Positions 20,542 to 31,814 of a DNA stretch of 64,000 nucleotides are shown here, piece after piece (positions within the stretch are counted from its first letter, which is position 1; the number at the start of each line of letters is the position of its first letter). The stretch spans positions 86,587,447 to 86,651,446 of the forward strand of contig CM055265.1 of assembly GCA_029237695.1 (NCBI GenBank), read 5' to 3'. Position numbers and translations under genes: made by a program. This DNA comes from Conchocele bisecta (Eukaryota; Mollusca; Bivalvia; Lucinida; Thyasiridae). The notes below the pieces were generated by a model. The model saw only the letters and a program-made list of their open reading frames with translations. It was not told where the DNA came from and made no database searches.

Positions 20542-21080
20542 TCAACCACTTTCTACCATGATAAATACTTCCTCCTACAATACATTGTGTAAGTTGTCCT
20601 GTAAATGAAAGTCTGACCTATGTGTGGTACCTTACCCAAAATCTGGTATTCTTCAAAACAGTTCTTCACAGAAGACTAAACTTCTTTGCTTCATAAGATC
20701 AATTAATTAACTGTATTAGCAAACTTAAGTGATCACACTGTCAAGCAAAGGTGAACAATGAATTTTACAAGAAAACATTGTCTTCCATGTAATCTGGCAT
20801 CAGCCAATAGAATTTCAGAATCACACATGTAGCCCCGCCCCCAATTGACAATATCCAATGAAACAATAAACATGTTTGGCATAATGTTAATTCACACCAA
20901 TCCTGTGATAATCTGTAATCATCTCCATGTCTAGACGAGCACATGGGAAAATCTACACCAATGTGTTTTCTTCCAACCTAAAAAAATAGCATATACCCTG
21001 AATCATATGACACACATGTGGAGTCTGAACAAGATCCGAGTGTAATTTTGTGGCTACACCTGTAGCCTGATAATGATCTA
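20542..21080. other. Intergenic, no gene seen
   Basis: AT-rich unique sequence, no convincing ORF or repeat. 'GCCCCGCCCCC' at about 20,833 is an isolated GC box-like string without other promoter context. Confidence 0.45.
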
Positions 21081-21271
21081 GACTGCTTGTTAGAAGCATA
21101 ATAGGTAATTCAATGATGAAATGGCACACAGTGCAGATCGTGATTAGCCTCTGTGGATGCACAGGCTGATCTGGATCTACATTGGTCACAAAACCCATAA
21201 GCCCCATTTCTCCAGTCACATTGCCATATTTGTTGTTATTGTAGCAAAAACCCAAACCGGACTAAGTCAAC

Positions 21272-21440
21272 CCTTTCACCCCTAAGTAACTATGATGGGC
21301 TCTTCCAAGTTGAATTTCAGTCTATTCCATTACTCAAAATGAGTTATTTTGTAAAGTTCCACAAACAGTGCAGAACCAGATGAGCTGGCTCAATTCGAGC
21401 CAGCTCATCTGGATCTACATTGTTTGCATCTCGACATGGT
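21272..21440. mobile_element. 'ACCCCTAAGTAACT' MITE (family H) with perfect central palindrome
   Basis: 'CAACCCTTTCACCCCTAAGTA' type left end; central palindrome CAGATGAGCTGGCTC..GAGCCAGCTCATCTG at about 21,378-21,415. Related left ends occur at 42,370, 51,955 and 63,545. Confidence 0.65.
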
Positions 21441-21851
21441 CAGTTTTGAAAGTGTTTTGTGGGTAGTTTGGATCAAGGTTGGGTGTAAATTTCAAGACAC
21501 ATGTTTTGTTTGGTGTTGTGTAATTAGGCATGCAGTTGATTCACACCTGTGACGAGGCCAGTTAGCAAGGCTCAATTAGCCAGTTCATCAAACAAGACCA
21601 CGAAAAAAAATGTCTAATTGCATTTGCAGCCAATATAGTGGAAACTGAATATGTGAATTTCAGTCTGAACAGGGTCTACATTGTTCAGGGATGGGAACAG
21701 TTCCAAATGCCAAATCCCGAAAATGGCTAAACAAACATATTTATTTTCCACCCAAAAATTGTAAAAGTGTGCTTCCCATGTTGAAACCTCAGTTATGCGC
21801 TCTGTCTAACACTAGATTGATTGATGATTGATGTTTAACAAGCTATCAACA
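21441..21851. other. Spacer, no gene seen
   Basis: No coding signal. It contains 'CAATTAGCCAGTTCATC' and similar short dispersed-repeat fragments only. Confidence 0.45.
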
Positions 21852-22436
21852 GCTAAGGTCATGCCCACTCAGTAGGTACATAGGAATTAAAGGTCATGCC
21901 CACTCAGTAGGTACATAGGAATTAAAGGTCATGCCCACTCAGTAGGTACATAGGAATTAAAGGTCATGCCCACTCAGTAGGTCCATAGGAATTAAAGGTC
22001 ATGCCCACTCAGTAGGTACATAGGAATTAAAGGTACATGCCCACTCAGTAGGTCCATAGGAATTAAAGGTCATGCCCACTCAGTAGGTCCATAGGAATTA
22101 AAGGTCATGCCCACTCAGTAGGTACATAGGAATTAAAGGTCATGCCCACTCAGTAGGTCCATAGGAATTAAAGGTCATGCCCACTCAGTAGGTACATAGG
22201 AATTAAAGGTACATGCCCACTCAGTAGGTCCATAGGAATTAAAGGTCATGCCCACTCAGTAGGTACATAGGAATTAAAGGTACATGCCCACTCAGTAGGT
22301 CCATAGGAATTAAAGGTCATGCCCACTCAGTAGGTACATAGGAATTAAAGGTCATGCCCACTCAGTAGGTACATAGGAATTAAAGGTCATGCCCACTCAG
22401 TAGGTACATAGGAATTAAAGGTACATGCCCACTCAT
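21852..22436 (+). repeat. 35-bp tandem array, about 16 units, derived from a MITE terminal repeat
   Basis: The unit is 'AAAGGTCATGCCCACTCA' followed by 'GTAGGTACATAGGAATT'. Units differ at two positions: TAC or TCC in 'GGTMCATAGG', and TC or TAC before ATGCCC. The array abuts the M-family MITE at 22,437-22,862, and the unit is the MITE's own end. There is no spacer sequence, so this is not a CRISPR-like array. Confidence 0.97.
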
Positions 22437-22862
22437 ATGCAAATGAGGCACAATATTTTTTAATTATTTATACTACAGTAATTAAATACGTCATTAGACG
22501 TAAAATTTCCACTGATATCAGGGGCGATAACCATGTTTCCTTAAAATGTTAACAGACATTAATAATATTTATTCTCTGTATTTATTTTTTGATGTGCAAT
22601 GATCATTCTTTATAATCTGTCTATAATATTATTTTTTCAGGCGACACATTTAATTAGTATAAATAACTAAAAATATAATGCTGCGTATGAAAATAGCCCG
22701 ATACCACTGCGCATCACTCAGTAAAATAAATATTACTAAATGATTATATCTGCATAGCGGGCACTTGTAATTTTTAGAACTGGTGGAATAGTGACACAAT
22801 TTTTCACTTATTTAATTCCTATAAAGAACATTTTGTGACTACTGAGTGGGCATGCACCTTTA
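22437..22862. mobile_element. Family M MITE (right end intact, left end amplified)
   Basis: Internal 'ATGCAAATGAGGCA', 'GATATCAGGGGCGATAACC' and 'CAATGATCAT' match 14,651-15,117 in inverted order. The right end is 'AAAGAACATTTTGTG' then 'CTACTGAGTGGGCATGC'. Its left terminal repeat continues into the 35-bp array. Confidence 0.85.
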
Positions 22863-22949
22863 ACATGGGTGAAAAGGAGGTGGAGGACCCGGAGGAGTAA
22901 AAACAACCTGGCTAGATACTTGTAGCTTGGAAATGATGTAACTAAGAAA

Positions 22950-23420
22950 ACAAGTTTCCCCATGTTAAATCCCCATAGTTTGTTTATTAGTGTTTAACGG
23001 CCTATCAACAGCTAAGGTCATGTAAGGCCGGGCAAACGGGTTCGATCCCGTTTTAACCTGCTGCATTGGGGGGAAAATCCCAAAGTCAGAACGGAATATT
23101 TACATCGAGAACAAATATATTCAGCCCTGAAATTAGAATAACCTGACCTGGTGCCAGGTCCATACCACACCAAGTCACTTGACCCCTTCCCCTAAAATAG
23201 GATTACGAATATTGTAACACATGTACTCACATAAGGGGTATAACCAGATTCAACTGTCACATACAAAATTCCAAAGACGTATGTGAGGGCCAAACCAGGT
23301 CTCCAGTCACTCTCTGTGAAGATGTCTATGGGGATTTAACATGGAGAATTTTTTTTTTTTTCGAAATAAAATCAAATATTTGACCAAATCTCACAAACTA
23401 AAAAAGGCACATTCTTAAAT
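22950..23420. mobile_element. Family C inverted repeat, split by a SINE
   Basis: 'CATGTTAAATCCCCATAG' at about 22,961-22,978 pairs with 'CTATGGGGATTTAACATGG' at about 23,327-23,345. Between them lies a SINE-A copy, so the SINE landed at the hairpin tip. Confidence 0.8.
22979..23322 (-). mobile_element. SINE-A copy nested in family C element
   Basis: It contains the family landmarks in order: 'GTTTAACGGCCTATCAACAG', 'GGGTTCGATCCC', 'CTGCTGCATTGGGG', 'TATTCAGCCCTGAAATTAG', 'GACCTGGTGCCAGGTCC', and 'GAGGGCCAAACCAGGTCTCC'. I read it as minus-strand because the opposite end carries an (AAAC)n-like tail in other copies. Confidence 0.82.
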
Positions 23421-23689
23421 TGCGATAAAATTTAATATCATTGAAAAAAATTGTTTTTGCATTGTTTATAGAATGGAGCCGTAAATTTTGGACAGGTTTT
23501 GTGAAACGGCCAATAACTGACAGAAGGACAAATAACCAAGTTGCTGATCACAAAACACCAAGTTGCTGATCATAATGCATATGATCTGGGTGGAATAGTA
23601 ATATTAATTGATAGGCCCTGGTATGATCTAGTGCTGCACTGGTATGATCTAGTGCTGCACTGGCCACAAATGTCACATGGTCTATCCAT

Positions 23690-23850
23690 TGGGGGGCAAA
23701 TGTCCGCCCCTACATATTGACTGGGGGGCAAATGTCCTAGCTGCCATTTCAACTGGGGGGCAAATGTCCGCCCCTACATTTCAACTGGGGGGCAATTGTC
23801 CACCCTGCCATTTTTGGACTGGGGGGCAAATGTCCGGGGGGCAAATGTCC
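23690..23850 (+). repeat. Minisatellite, about 36 bp x 4-5
   Basis: 'CTGGGGGGCAAATGTCC' recurs at about 23,720, 23,753, 23,787 and 23,819 with 'GCCCCTACATT' between. Short ORFs across it are repeat artefacts. Confidence 0.9.
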
Positions 23851-24287
23851 TACATTCTATTTTCCCATCTGGTGGCTCAGATTTGAAGACACCTGTTTGT
23901 TGTTTGCAGTGACAATTCAGACAGAGTTAATTCACACCTATAAAGAGTCCATTAGAATTCCATCAAATTATGACATGTCAGGAGAAACTAGCCAACTATA
24001 ATTCTGAATAGTATAATGCAGGACAAAATCACCTTGTTCAAAAACCCTATCTGCACCGTTTAGTCATGGCTACTGTTCATAATTGTACGCCCAGCTGAAA
24101 AAAGGACCTTTTAGTCATAATAATGCGACCAGCGTAACCCCAGATCCGTCTGGGCATCTGCAGTCTGACCAGCTTGCCATTTCGTCAAACAAGTTTTGGG
24201 GTTATGGGATTTACTTTGCAAACACTGTGGACACAGGTCAGTAAGCACATTATCAATATTTGACAGCACTGTCAAGTCAGTTTGTTT

Positions 24288-24553
24288 TGTTTGTTTGTTG
24301 GGGTTTAACAGCCTATCAACAGCTAAGGTCATTCAAGGCCGGGTCAATGGGTTTAGTACTACATCCAACATATTACCTGTACAAGTACATGTACAAGTAC
24401 ATGTACAAATGGGGGGAAAATCTTAAAATCAGAACTGAATATTTACAATAAAACAACTACATATTCAGCCCTGAAATCAGAATAATCCTGATATGGTGCC
24501 AGGTCCTCGCCACAACAGAATCACTTGGCCCCCTCCCAAAAGCAGTAGGATCA
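24288..24553 (-). mobile_element. SINE-A copy
   Basis: 'GGGGTTTAACAGCCTATCAA' at left with a 'TTTGTTTGTTTG' flank, then 'ATTCAGCCCTGAAATCAG' and 'GGTGCCAGGTCCTCGCC'. A (GTACAT)n-like stretch at about 24,378-24,408 is a local expansion within it. It is directly followed by the hairpin-ended element at 24,556. Confidence 0.82.
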
Positions 24554-24555
24554 GT

Positions 24556-26902
24556 AACAAGAGGACCAAGATGGCCCTAATTCGCTCACCTGACTCCATG
24601 AACACCAGAGAATGTGACATTGAGTTCATGGGTTTTAAAATTGTGCTATTTTTAGATGGCGGTCATCTTGGATTAAGCGATGACTCATTTTACCAAATCT
24701 GGAAATGCTTCACCCAAGGATCTTAACTTACTATGAAGTTTGACCAGCATTGGCCAGCATCGGCCAGCATCGGCCAGCATCGGCCATGTGGTTCCCGAGA
24801 AAAAGACGTTCAAAATCTTGAATAAATGGATCTTTTGGCGGCCATCATGGATGACATTATCATCCGATTCCAACAAATATTGAACCAGAGCAATCACCTC
24901 ATCGATACCTTCAATTTGATATATGACATGAGCATATTCGGTAAAAAATAAAATTTGACCCCACGGGCCACGCCCATTTTTGACCTCGGGGTCACCATTT
25001 AACACCTTTGAAAGAGCATTCTAAATCGATCATTCCTACCAAGTTTTGTCGAAATCCGGCTGGCGGTTCATGAGAAGAAATCTTTTTAAGAATTTGCGCT
25101 ATTTTTAGACGGCGGTCATCTTGGATTAGCAACGACCTCCGTTGTAACAAATCTGAAAAGGCTTCACCCATGGACCATAACTGTGAAGTTTGGCCACTAA
25201 GGGCCAAGCGGTTCGTGTGAAGAAGAATTTTGAAATCTCTAATAAAAGAACCTTTTGACATTTCGGCGGCCATCTTGGATGACATGACCATTCAATTTCA
25301 ACAAAAAATGTACCAGAGTGATCGCCTCTTTGATACCTTCGATTTGATATAGACATTACCATATTCGGTCAAAAATAAAATTTTACCCCATGGGCCACGC
25401 CCATGTTTGACCCTGAGGTCACCATTTTAACAACTTTGAAAGAGCATTGTACATCGATCATTCCTACAATTTTCGTCGAAATCCGGCTCGTGGTTCATGA
25501 GAAGATTTTATAAGAATTTATGCTATTTTTAGACGACGGCCATCTTGCTTTAGCGATGACCTCAATTTTAACAAATCTGAAAAGGCTTCACCCATGGACC
25601 ATAACTTTTAAGTTTGGCTACCATGGGCCAAGCGGTTCATGTGAAGAAGGATTTTGAAATCTCTGATAAAAGAACAACCTTTTGACCTTTCGGCGGCCAT
25701 CTTGGATGACATAACCATCCAATTTCGACAATAAATGCACCAGAGTGATCGCTTCGTTGATACCTTCGATTTGATATATAACATGACCATATCCGGTGAA
25801 AAACAAAATTTGACCCCAATTTGACCCCACGGGCCACGCCCATTTTTGACCCCGGGGTCACCATTTTAACAACTTTGAAAGAGCATTGTACATCGATCAT
25901 TCCTAGCAAGTTTCGTCGAAATCCGGTTAGCTGTTCATGAGAAGATTTTTTAAGAATTTATGCTATTTTTAGACGGCGGCCATCTTGGATTAGCGATGAC
26001 CTCCATTTTAACAATCTGAAAAGGCTTCACCCATAGACCATAACTGTCAAGTTTGGCCACCATGGGCTAAGCGGTTCATGTGAAGAAGAATTTTGAAATC
26101 TCTAATAAAAGAATCTTTTGACATTTCGGCGGCCATCTTGGATGACATAACCATCCGATTTCGACAAAAAATGCACCAGAGTGATCGCCTCGTTGATACC
26201 TTCGATTTGATATATGACATGACCATATTCGGTCATATTCGTCGAAATCCGGCTGGTGGTTCATGAGAAGAAGATTTTATAAGAATTTATGCTATTTTTA
26301 GACGACGGCCATCTTGCTTTAGCGATGACCTCAATTTTAACAAATTTGAAAAGGCTTCACCCATGGACCATAACTTTTAAGTTTGGCTACCATGGGCCAA
26401 GCGGTTCATATGAAGAAGAATTTTGAAATCTCTGATAAAAGAACGACCTTTTGACCTTTCGGTGGCCATCTTGGATGACATAACCATCCAATTTCGACAA
26501 TAAATGCACCAGAGTGATCGCTTCGTTGATACCTTCGATTTGATATATAACATGACCATATCCGGTGAAAAACAAAATTTGACCCCAATTTGACCCCATG
26601 GGCCACGCCCATTTTTGACCCCGGGGTCACCATTTTAACAACTTTGAAAGAGCATTGTACATCGATCATTCCTACCAAGTTTTGTCGAAATCCGGTTGGC
26701 GGTTCTTGAGAAGATTTTTGAAGAATTTGTGCTATTTTTAGACAGCGGCCCTCCCCCTACCTAAGGACCATGACCATGAAGTTTGGTGACTATAGGCCCA
26801 ATGGTTACCGAGGAGAAGACGTTTGAAAATGTTCACCGACGACGACGACGGATACATTGCGATAACAATAGCTCACATGAGCTTTGCTCAGGTTAGCTAA
26901 TA
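24556..26902 (+). mobile_element. 2.3-kb hairpin-ended element with about 430-bp internal repeats ('GGCCATCTTGGAT' type)
   Basis: The left end is ACAAGAGGACCAAGATGGCCC then ATTCGCTCACCTGAC. The right end is '(GAC)n' then the hairpin AGCTCACATGAGC TTT GCTCAGGTTAGCT at about 26,870-26,898. The interior holds about five copies of a 333-436 bp unit containing 'GGCGGCCATCTTGGATGACA', 'GATACCTTCGATTTGATATA', 'TTCGTCGAAATCCGG' and 'GGCTTCACCCATGGACCATA'. Many 60-100 codon ORFs fall in it; they repeat with the units and are not genes. Confidence 0.85.
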
Positions 26903-27049
26903 ATCTTACTATTTTTATAATGGGCAATAACCCACTTCAACTCACACTTAACAAAACAGCCAAATATAAAAACGTACCCCGAGGGCCAAATCAGGCAAAT
27001 CGCTATATAATTGATATAGAACAGGACCATATTCGGTCAAATGTGAAAT

Positions 27050-27305
27050 TGGACCCATTTACAATGAAATAATATATATTCAGCCATGAAGTTGGAATAA
27101 CCTGACCTGGTGCCAGGTCCATACCACACCAGTCACTTGGCCCCTTCCCCTAAAAGTAATAGGATTAGGAATAGTTGTATTACTCATACAAGGGGTATAA
27201 CCAGATTAAACCCTCGCATACAAGAATGCCAAAGCCGTACGAGAGGGCCAAACCAGGTCTCTGGTTGGGATTCCGGTAAGTATGAACTCTGACCATTAAA
27301 TTACC
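27050..27305 (-). mobile_element. SINE-A, head half
   Basis: 'TATTCAGCCATGAAGTTGGA', 'GACCTGGTGCCAGGTCC' and 'GAGGGCCAAACCAGGTCTC'. The tail half ('GTTTAACGGCC...') is missing. Confidence 0.72.
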
Positions 27306-28420
27306 TATCGCATGCTCCCACCTGCCATCCACTTTTAAGAATTTGACCCACTTTTCTACGGCAGCCATCTTGGATTGTACGATGACCACCATTTTAACAA
27401 ATATGAAAAGGCTTCACCCATGGACCATAACTGTGAAGTTTGGCCAATATTGGTCAAACGGTTCACGAGAAGATGTTTGAAAGGATAACCTTTTGGCAGC
27501 CATCTTGGATCATACAATTTGGACAAAACTTGCTCTAGAGTGAATGTCTTGTCGATACCTTCGATTTAATAATCATATGAAATGACCATATTCGGTCAAA
27601 TGTAAAATTTGAGCATTCCATTTTCGACTCCGGGGCCACCATTTTAACAAATCTGAAACAGTGTCGACTATTGATAATTTCTGCCAAGTTTCGTCGAAAT
27701 CGGTGTGGCGGTTCATGAGAATTTGTAAATATTTTATTACTTTTCTACGGCTGCTATCTTGGATTATACGATGACCACCATTTTAACAAATATGAAATGG
27801 CTTCACCCACATACCATAACTGTAAAGTTTGGCCAATATCGGCAAAGCGGTTCACGAGGACGTTTGAAAGGTCTAATAAAAGGATTACCTTTTGGTGGCC
27901 ATCTTGGATGACATAATGCTGCAGAGTGGTTTGTTTGTTGGTTTATTGGTGTTTTAATGGTCTATCAACAGCTAAGGTCATTTAAGGCTGGGCCGACGGG
28001 TTCGATCCCACATTTAACCTGCTGCATTTGTTATTGTCTTGTCGATACCTTCAATTTGATATGACATGACCATATTCGGTCAAATGTGAAATTTGACCCC
28101 TCCGGCCCCGCCCATTTTTTACCCCGGGTCACCATTTTAACAAATCTGAAACAGCGTTGACCATTCCTGCCAAGTTTCGTTGAAATCGGTCTGGTGGTTC
28201 GTGATATTTTTTAGGAATTTGACATACTTTTCCACGACGGCCATCTTGGATTATGCGACATCATCGAATTTAACAAATCTGACATGCCCCCACCCATATA
28301 TCATCTCTCTGAAGTTTGTCCAACATTGGCCCAGCGGTTCGGTAGAAGATGTTTGAAATTGTGGACGGACGATAAGCGGTAACAATAGCTCACTCGAGCC
28401 TTTGGACGAGGTGAACTAAA
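27306..28420 (+). mobile_element. Second hairpin-ended 'GGCCATCTTGGAT' element, left end missing
   Basis: Two to three diverged copies of the same unit as at 24,556-26,902, ending in 'GGACGGACGATAAGCGG' and the hairpin AGCTCACTCGAGCC TTT GGACGAGGTGAACT, then AAAAAG. It is interrupted by a SINE-A fragment at 27,932-28,031. Confidence 0.75.
27932..28031 (-). mobile_element. SINE-A tail fragment nested in the element above
   Basis: 'TTTGTTTGTTGGTTTATTGG' through 'CTATCAACAGCTAAGGTCA' and 'GGGTTCGATCCC' to 'CTGCTGCATTTG'. Host sequence resumes on both sides. Confidence 0.8.
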
Positions 28421-28811
28421 AAGAACATAAACTGCACAACACATAATGAAAATAACTCGGTGGCGTTATATATATTTTTTTTTTTATAAAATAATCATTT
28501 ATTTACATTATTGTATTTGTTATTTACATTATTGTCAGTTATAACATGTCAAGTTTTCAAACACGGATAAAATCTGATAAAACCATAATAGCAAACACCG
28601 CGCTGCGACAAGCTTACACATAAAACTTGGGCTAAAAAGCTTTCTATATAGTTTTAAGAATTCAATTTGGAAAAATAGGTAATTTTGGTTTCCGCCAAAT
28701 TTCAATTGCGCATTTGAAAGGACTAACAAAAAACAAACATACTGTTACTGTACTTTCCGTTTTAAATATTTCCATTCAAACGTCTGTTTTTTCCCATTAT
28801 TTTGTAGATTT
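28421..28811. other. AT-rich intergenic, no gene seen
   Basis: No coding features. A 154-codon minus-strand ORF begins further right but crosses a palindrome and is not credible. Confidence 0.5.
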
Positions 28812-28871
28812 CTCAAGAAACATGTGTTGCCAGCTCTTGAGATGATTCTCATGTGCTGGCAAAGCATGTGT
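28812..28871. repeat. Palindrome, 'ACATGTGTTGCCAGC' arms
   Basis: 'AAGAAACATGTGTTGCCAGC' is mirrored by 'GCTGGCAAAGCATGTGTTTCTT' with 'GAGATGATTCTC' at the tip. Similar to the T1 MITE core, without TTAA ends. Confidence 0.78.
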
Positions 28872-29135
28872 TTCTTTAGAAATAAGAGGATTATGAAAAT
28901 TAACCAGATAACAATTTTCATTTTCCCGCCTTCAAACAACCAGTCACAGGTCAACATTTCATTGACAGATGATTTCAATTTCCCAAATGAGAATAAAAGC
29001 ATCCAAATTTTTGGCAATTTTTCTTGTTCACGAACTCCGAAAATAAAATAAATGCGAAACGCGACACAAAATAGACCCAAACGACTTGACCTTGTAGAAA
29101 ATGGGCCCAAACTGATGCTTCGACAAGTGTAGCTC

Positions 29136-29310
29136 CTGGGGGCCGTTTTACTAAACTTTATACGACTAAAATGTACAAAAAGTACAAATTTATTACATTT
29201 ATTGAGCATAGGCTATGCCTATGTTCAATAAATATAAATTCATCTTGAAATTTCCAGACGATCCTAAATTTGCACTTATAAACACTGTAGTCGTTAGTGA
29301 AACGGCCGTC
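29136..29310. mobile_element. P1 palindromic MITE (shortened core)
   Basis: 'GGGGGCCGTTTTACTAAACTT' and '...GTTAGTGAAACGGCC' form the ends; the core 'TTTATTGAGCATAGG' is reduced. Confidence 0.75.
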
Positions 29311-29529
29311 TGATCAGCTAACACATTCCCACAGCCCAATGGGAATCCAGAATGTTTGTCAGAGCATCATGGATCACATTCCGAACAACATGGAACAGTG
29401 CGAGTTTCGGAGCAGACTGGGTGAACGCCTATGCTGATCTGGGGCTTCACTGTTCGCACACAAGCAAATTTGGGCCATTTTTCTCATGGCTCATAAATAG
29501 ACACACTTTCAGGAAACAATACCAGTAGC

Positions 29530-29820
29530 CGATTTCACCAACATTGCAAAGCATACTTTTCTAGCAAAGTATACTTTGAGGGAGTAATCATTTATTTTTC
29601 CTGAAATGCATTATTTCATATAGAACTAACGACTGTATATATTCGATGATTAAAAGTATGCAGAATTATTATACTGAATTTATTACATTATCACAGCCAA
29701 AATGGCTGTGACAATGTAATAACTTCAGTATAATAACAATTTATAAATTTATCCTAAAATTGAAAATTTCTCCCTCAAAGAATACTTTGCTAGAAAAGTA
29801 TACTTTGCAATGTTGGTTGC
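29530..29820. mobile_element. MITE, 'CAAAGTATACTT' family (K), complete
   Basis: The arms 'AGTATACTTTGAGGGAG' and 'CTCCCTCAAAGAATACTTTG' are inverted, and the core 'TTACATTATCACAGCCAAAATGGCTGTGACAATGTAA' type palindrome is strong. Other copies: 40,410-40,725, 48,565-48,852, 60,955-61,170. Confidence 0.85.
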
Positions 29821-29984
29821 ACGTATTCATTCACCATCCAAACACAGATGAACTTCCATACACAACAAGACAGGACTTCATTCCATTTGAACTTGCATAT
29901 TTTTATTAACACAGTAAATAAAACTTCCGATTTAACTGGTTGGATGGCAGAAATTTATTTTGCGACTGGCGATTTGGGGCTTGA

Positions 29985-30452
29985 TGATTGATTGATTTAT
30001 TATTGGTGTTTAACGGCCTATCAACAGCTAAGGTCAGTTAGGGCCAGGCCAGAGGGTTTGACCATCCCATATTTAACCTGTCCATAATGAGGTAAATTCC
30101 CAAAATCAGAACTCGATATTTACAGAAAAATAAATATTCAGCCCTGCAATTAGAATATACTGACCTGGTGCCAGGTCCATTCCACACCAGTCACTTAGCT
30201 CCAACCCCAAAGTAATATGATCAGCACTAATCTTATTACTTTTTAATGGGGTATAACAGGATTTAGCTCTCACCAGAACGCCAAAAATGTACGTGAGGGC
30301 CAAAACATGCAAGTCGGCATTCCGGTAAGGATGAACCCTGATGATCGTTAAATTACCCTTCGCGTGCTCCTGACCAACCACCCACTTGGAGTTTCTGACA
30401 TTGGTGGTCAGTCTAGCACCTGATCTGTGGCTGGGACTGGATAAACGGAGCA
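29985..30452 (-). mobile_element. SINE-A, near full length
   Basis: All landmarks are present from 'GGTGTTTAACGGCCTATCAA' to 'GAGGGCCAAAACATGC', 'GGCATTCCGGTAAGGATGAA' and 'CCAACCACCCACTTGG'. Length about 465 bp. The 'GGTTCATCC' on the minus strand could be a decayed Pol III B box. Confidence 0.8.
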
Positions 30453-30489
30453 TACAATACTATGGCTAGCCGAGCACACGATCCATTGG

Positions 30490-30545
30490 TGTATATATTG
30501 ATTGGGGTTTTACGTCCGTTCAACAGAAATGTCAAATACAGCATC
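30490..30545 (-). mobile_element. SINE-type tail fragment 'GGGGTTTTACGTCCGTTCAACAG'
   Basis: Matches the conserved SINE 3' tail in variant form (minus strand: CTGTTGAACGGACGTAAAAC). Similar fragments are at about 39,892, 53,970 and 58,658. Confidence 0.55.
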
Positions 30546-30681
30546 TGATCCAGTCACAAAAGATAATTCCGTCAACCGACAACTTATAATCAGAACTTGC
30601 ATTTTGCATGTGATCTATTATATGTTGATTAATACATACAGAGTACATACACACATATACAGGGAAATGCACATAATTTAA

Positions 30682-30881
30682 CCCTTACAATGCTAAATTA
30701 AATTTTGCCATCTGCTGTTTAGTTTTTATTTTCCATTTTTCTTGATGAAAACACGTTGTGTCAGCACATGAGAATCGTCAACATTGGAGATGATTCTCAT
30801 GTGCTGACACAACGTTTTTTTATTAAGAAATAAGTTAAACGTGAAAAGCAGCAGACGACATTTGGTTCACACCTTTAAGGG
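30682..30881. mobile_element. TTAA MITE, family T1 (right target site decayed)
   Basis: TTAA at 30,678-30,681; left end CCCTTACAATGC; right end 'CCTTTAAGGG' followed by TTGG instead of TTAA. Core 'CAGCACATGAGAATCGTC' folds on its complement. Confidence 0.82.
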
Positions 30882-31029
30882 TTGGTAGATTTACGAAGGC
30901 TTGCATATAATGACAGACATACTGCATGTGTAGTTTGGAAGACTGTAGTCAGGTAACTACATAAAACAGATACATGACCGACTCCTGTAGCCCACTCTTT
31001 AATACATCGAAAATAAATAAATAATATAT

Positions 31030-31262
31030 TCAGAGCTGAAATTAGAATAACCTGACCTGGTGCCAGATCCTGGTGCCAGATCCATACCACACCAAAGTCA
31101 CTTGGCCCCTTCCCCCTGACAGTAATAGGATTACGAATAATTGCAATACTTGTAAAGGGTATAACCAAATTCAACGGTCACATACAAAATGCCAAAGATG
31201 TACGTCAGGGCCAAACCAATCGATAAATTACCCATCGAATGCTCCCACCTGCCACCCACTCG
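31030..31262 (-). mobile_element. SINE-A, head half
   Basis: 'TATTCAGAGCTGAAATTAG', a duplicated 'CCTGGTGCCAGATCC', 'CACTTGGCCCCTTCCCC', 'CAGGGCCAAACCAATCG'. Tail half absent. Confidence 0.75.
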
Positions 31263-31814
31263 AAATACTGGAAAGAAAAGACATTGGACAATTAGCACCG
31301 ACCTTGTTAGTTAGCACTGGGCGTTTAGAGGCACTAATTTCAGGAAAATCCCCCTCCCCATTTTTTTACTTTTCAACATCAAAAATGGGGGGTGGGCGTT
31401 TATTAGAATCTTTACGGTGTATGTAACGGAATTGCGACTATCAGCCGACTTTTCGGATATGCAGGCCGATCTGGTCACAAAGGACACAAGCCTCATTTGT
31501 CACAGATGAGAATATGAGATTACATACAATTGATTTACAATTGATTTACAATTTTTAAACAATCAAGGCTATTATCATTGCCATTGAAAACAATTTTCTT
31601 ATAAAAAATATAAATTTGACTGTTTCTTCTCTGAATGCTTTATAAGACGGGTCCAGATTACACTGGCAATAGAATGTGTACATCAACATTTTGTTTGAAA
31701 TAAACATAATATGCAGGGGTAGTCAAATTCCCAAGTTGTCCAGAAGAGAAGTAAAAGTACAAAACAACTTGCAGTAAACCTGCCAATTGAGAATTTCTCA
31801 TAAAAAAAACAGAA
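31263..31814. other. Intergenic, no gene seen
   Basis: No convincing coding. 'CCCCCTCCCCATTTTTTT' and 'AAAATGGGGGGTGGG' at about 31,350-31,396 form a short inverted pair. Confidence 0.45.

Noticed and set aside
21852..22436. Regular 35-bp repeats resembling a CRISPR array
   Set aside because: Units are contiguous with no unique spacers, the context is eukaryotic, and the unit equals a MITE end.
24685..26678. Multiple 60-106 codon ORFs with similar sequences ('MAAE', 'SSKMAAERSKG')
   Set aside because: They recur once per ~430-bp unit of the 'GGCCATCTTGGAT' repeats and are frame artefacts.
28745..29209. 154-codon minus-strand ORF
   Set aside because: It runs through a palindrome (28,812-28,871) and AT-rich sequence, has no recognisable domain, and has no splice context.
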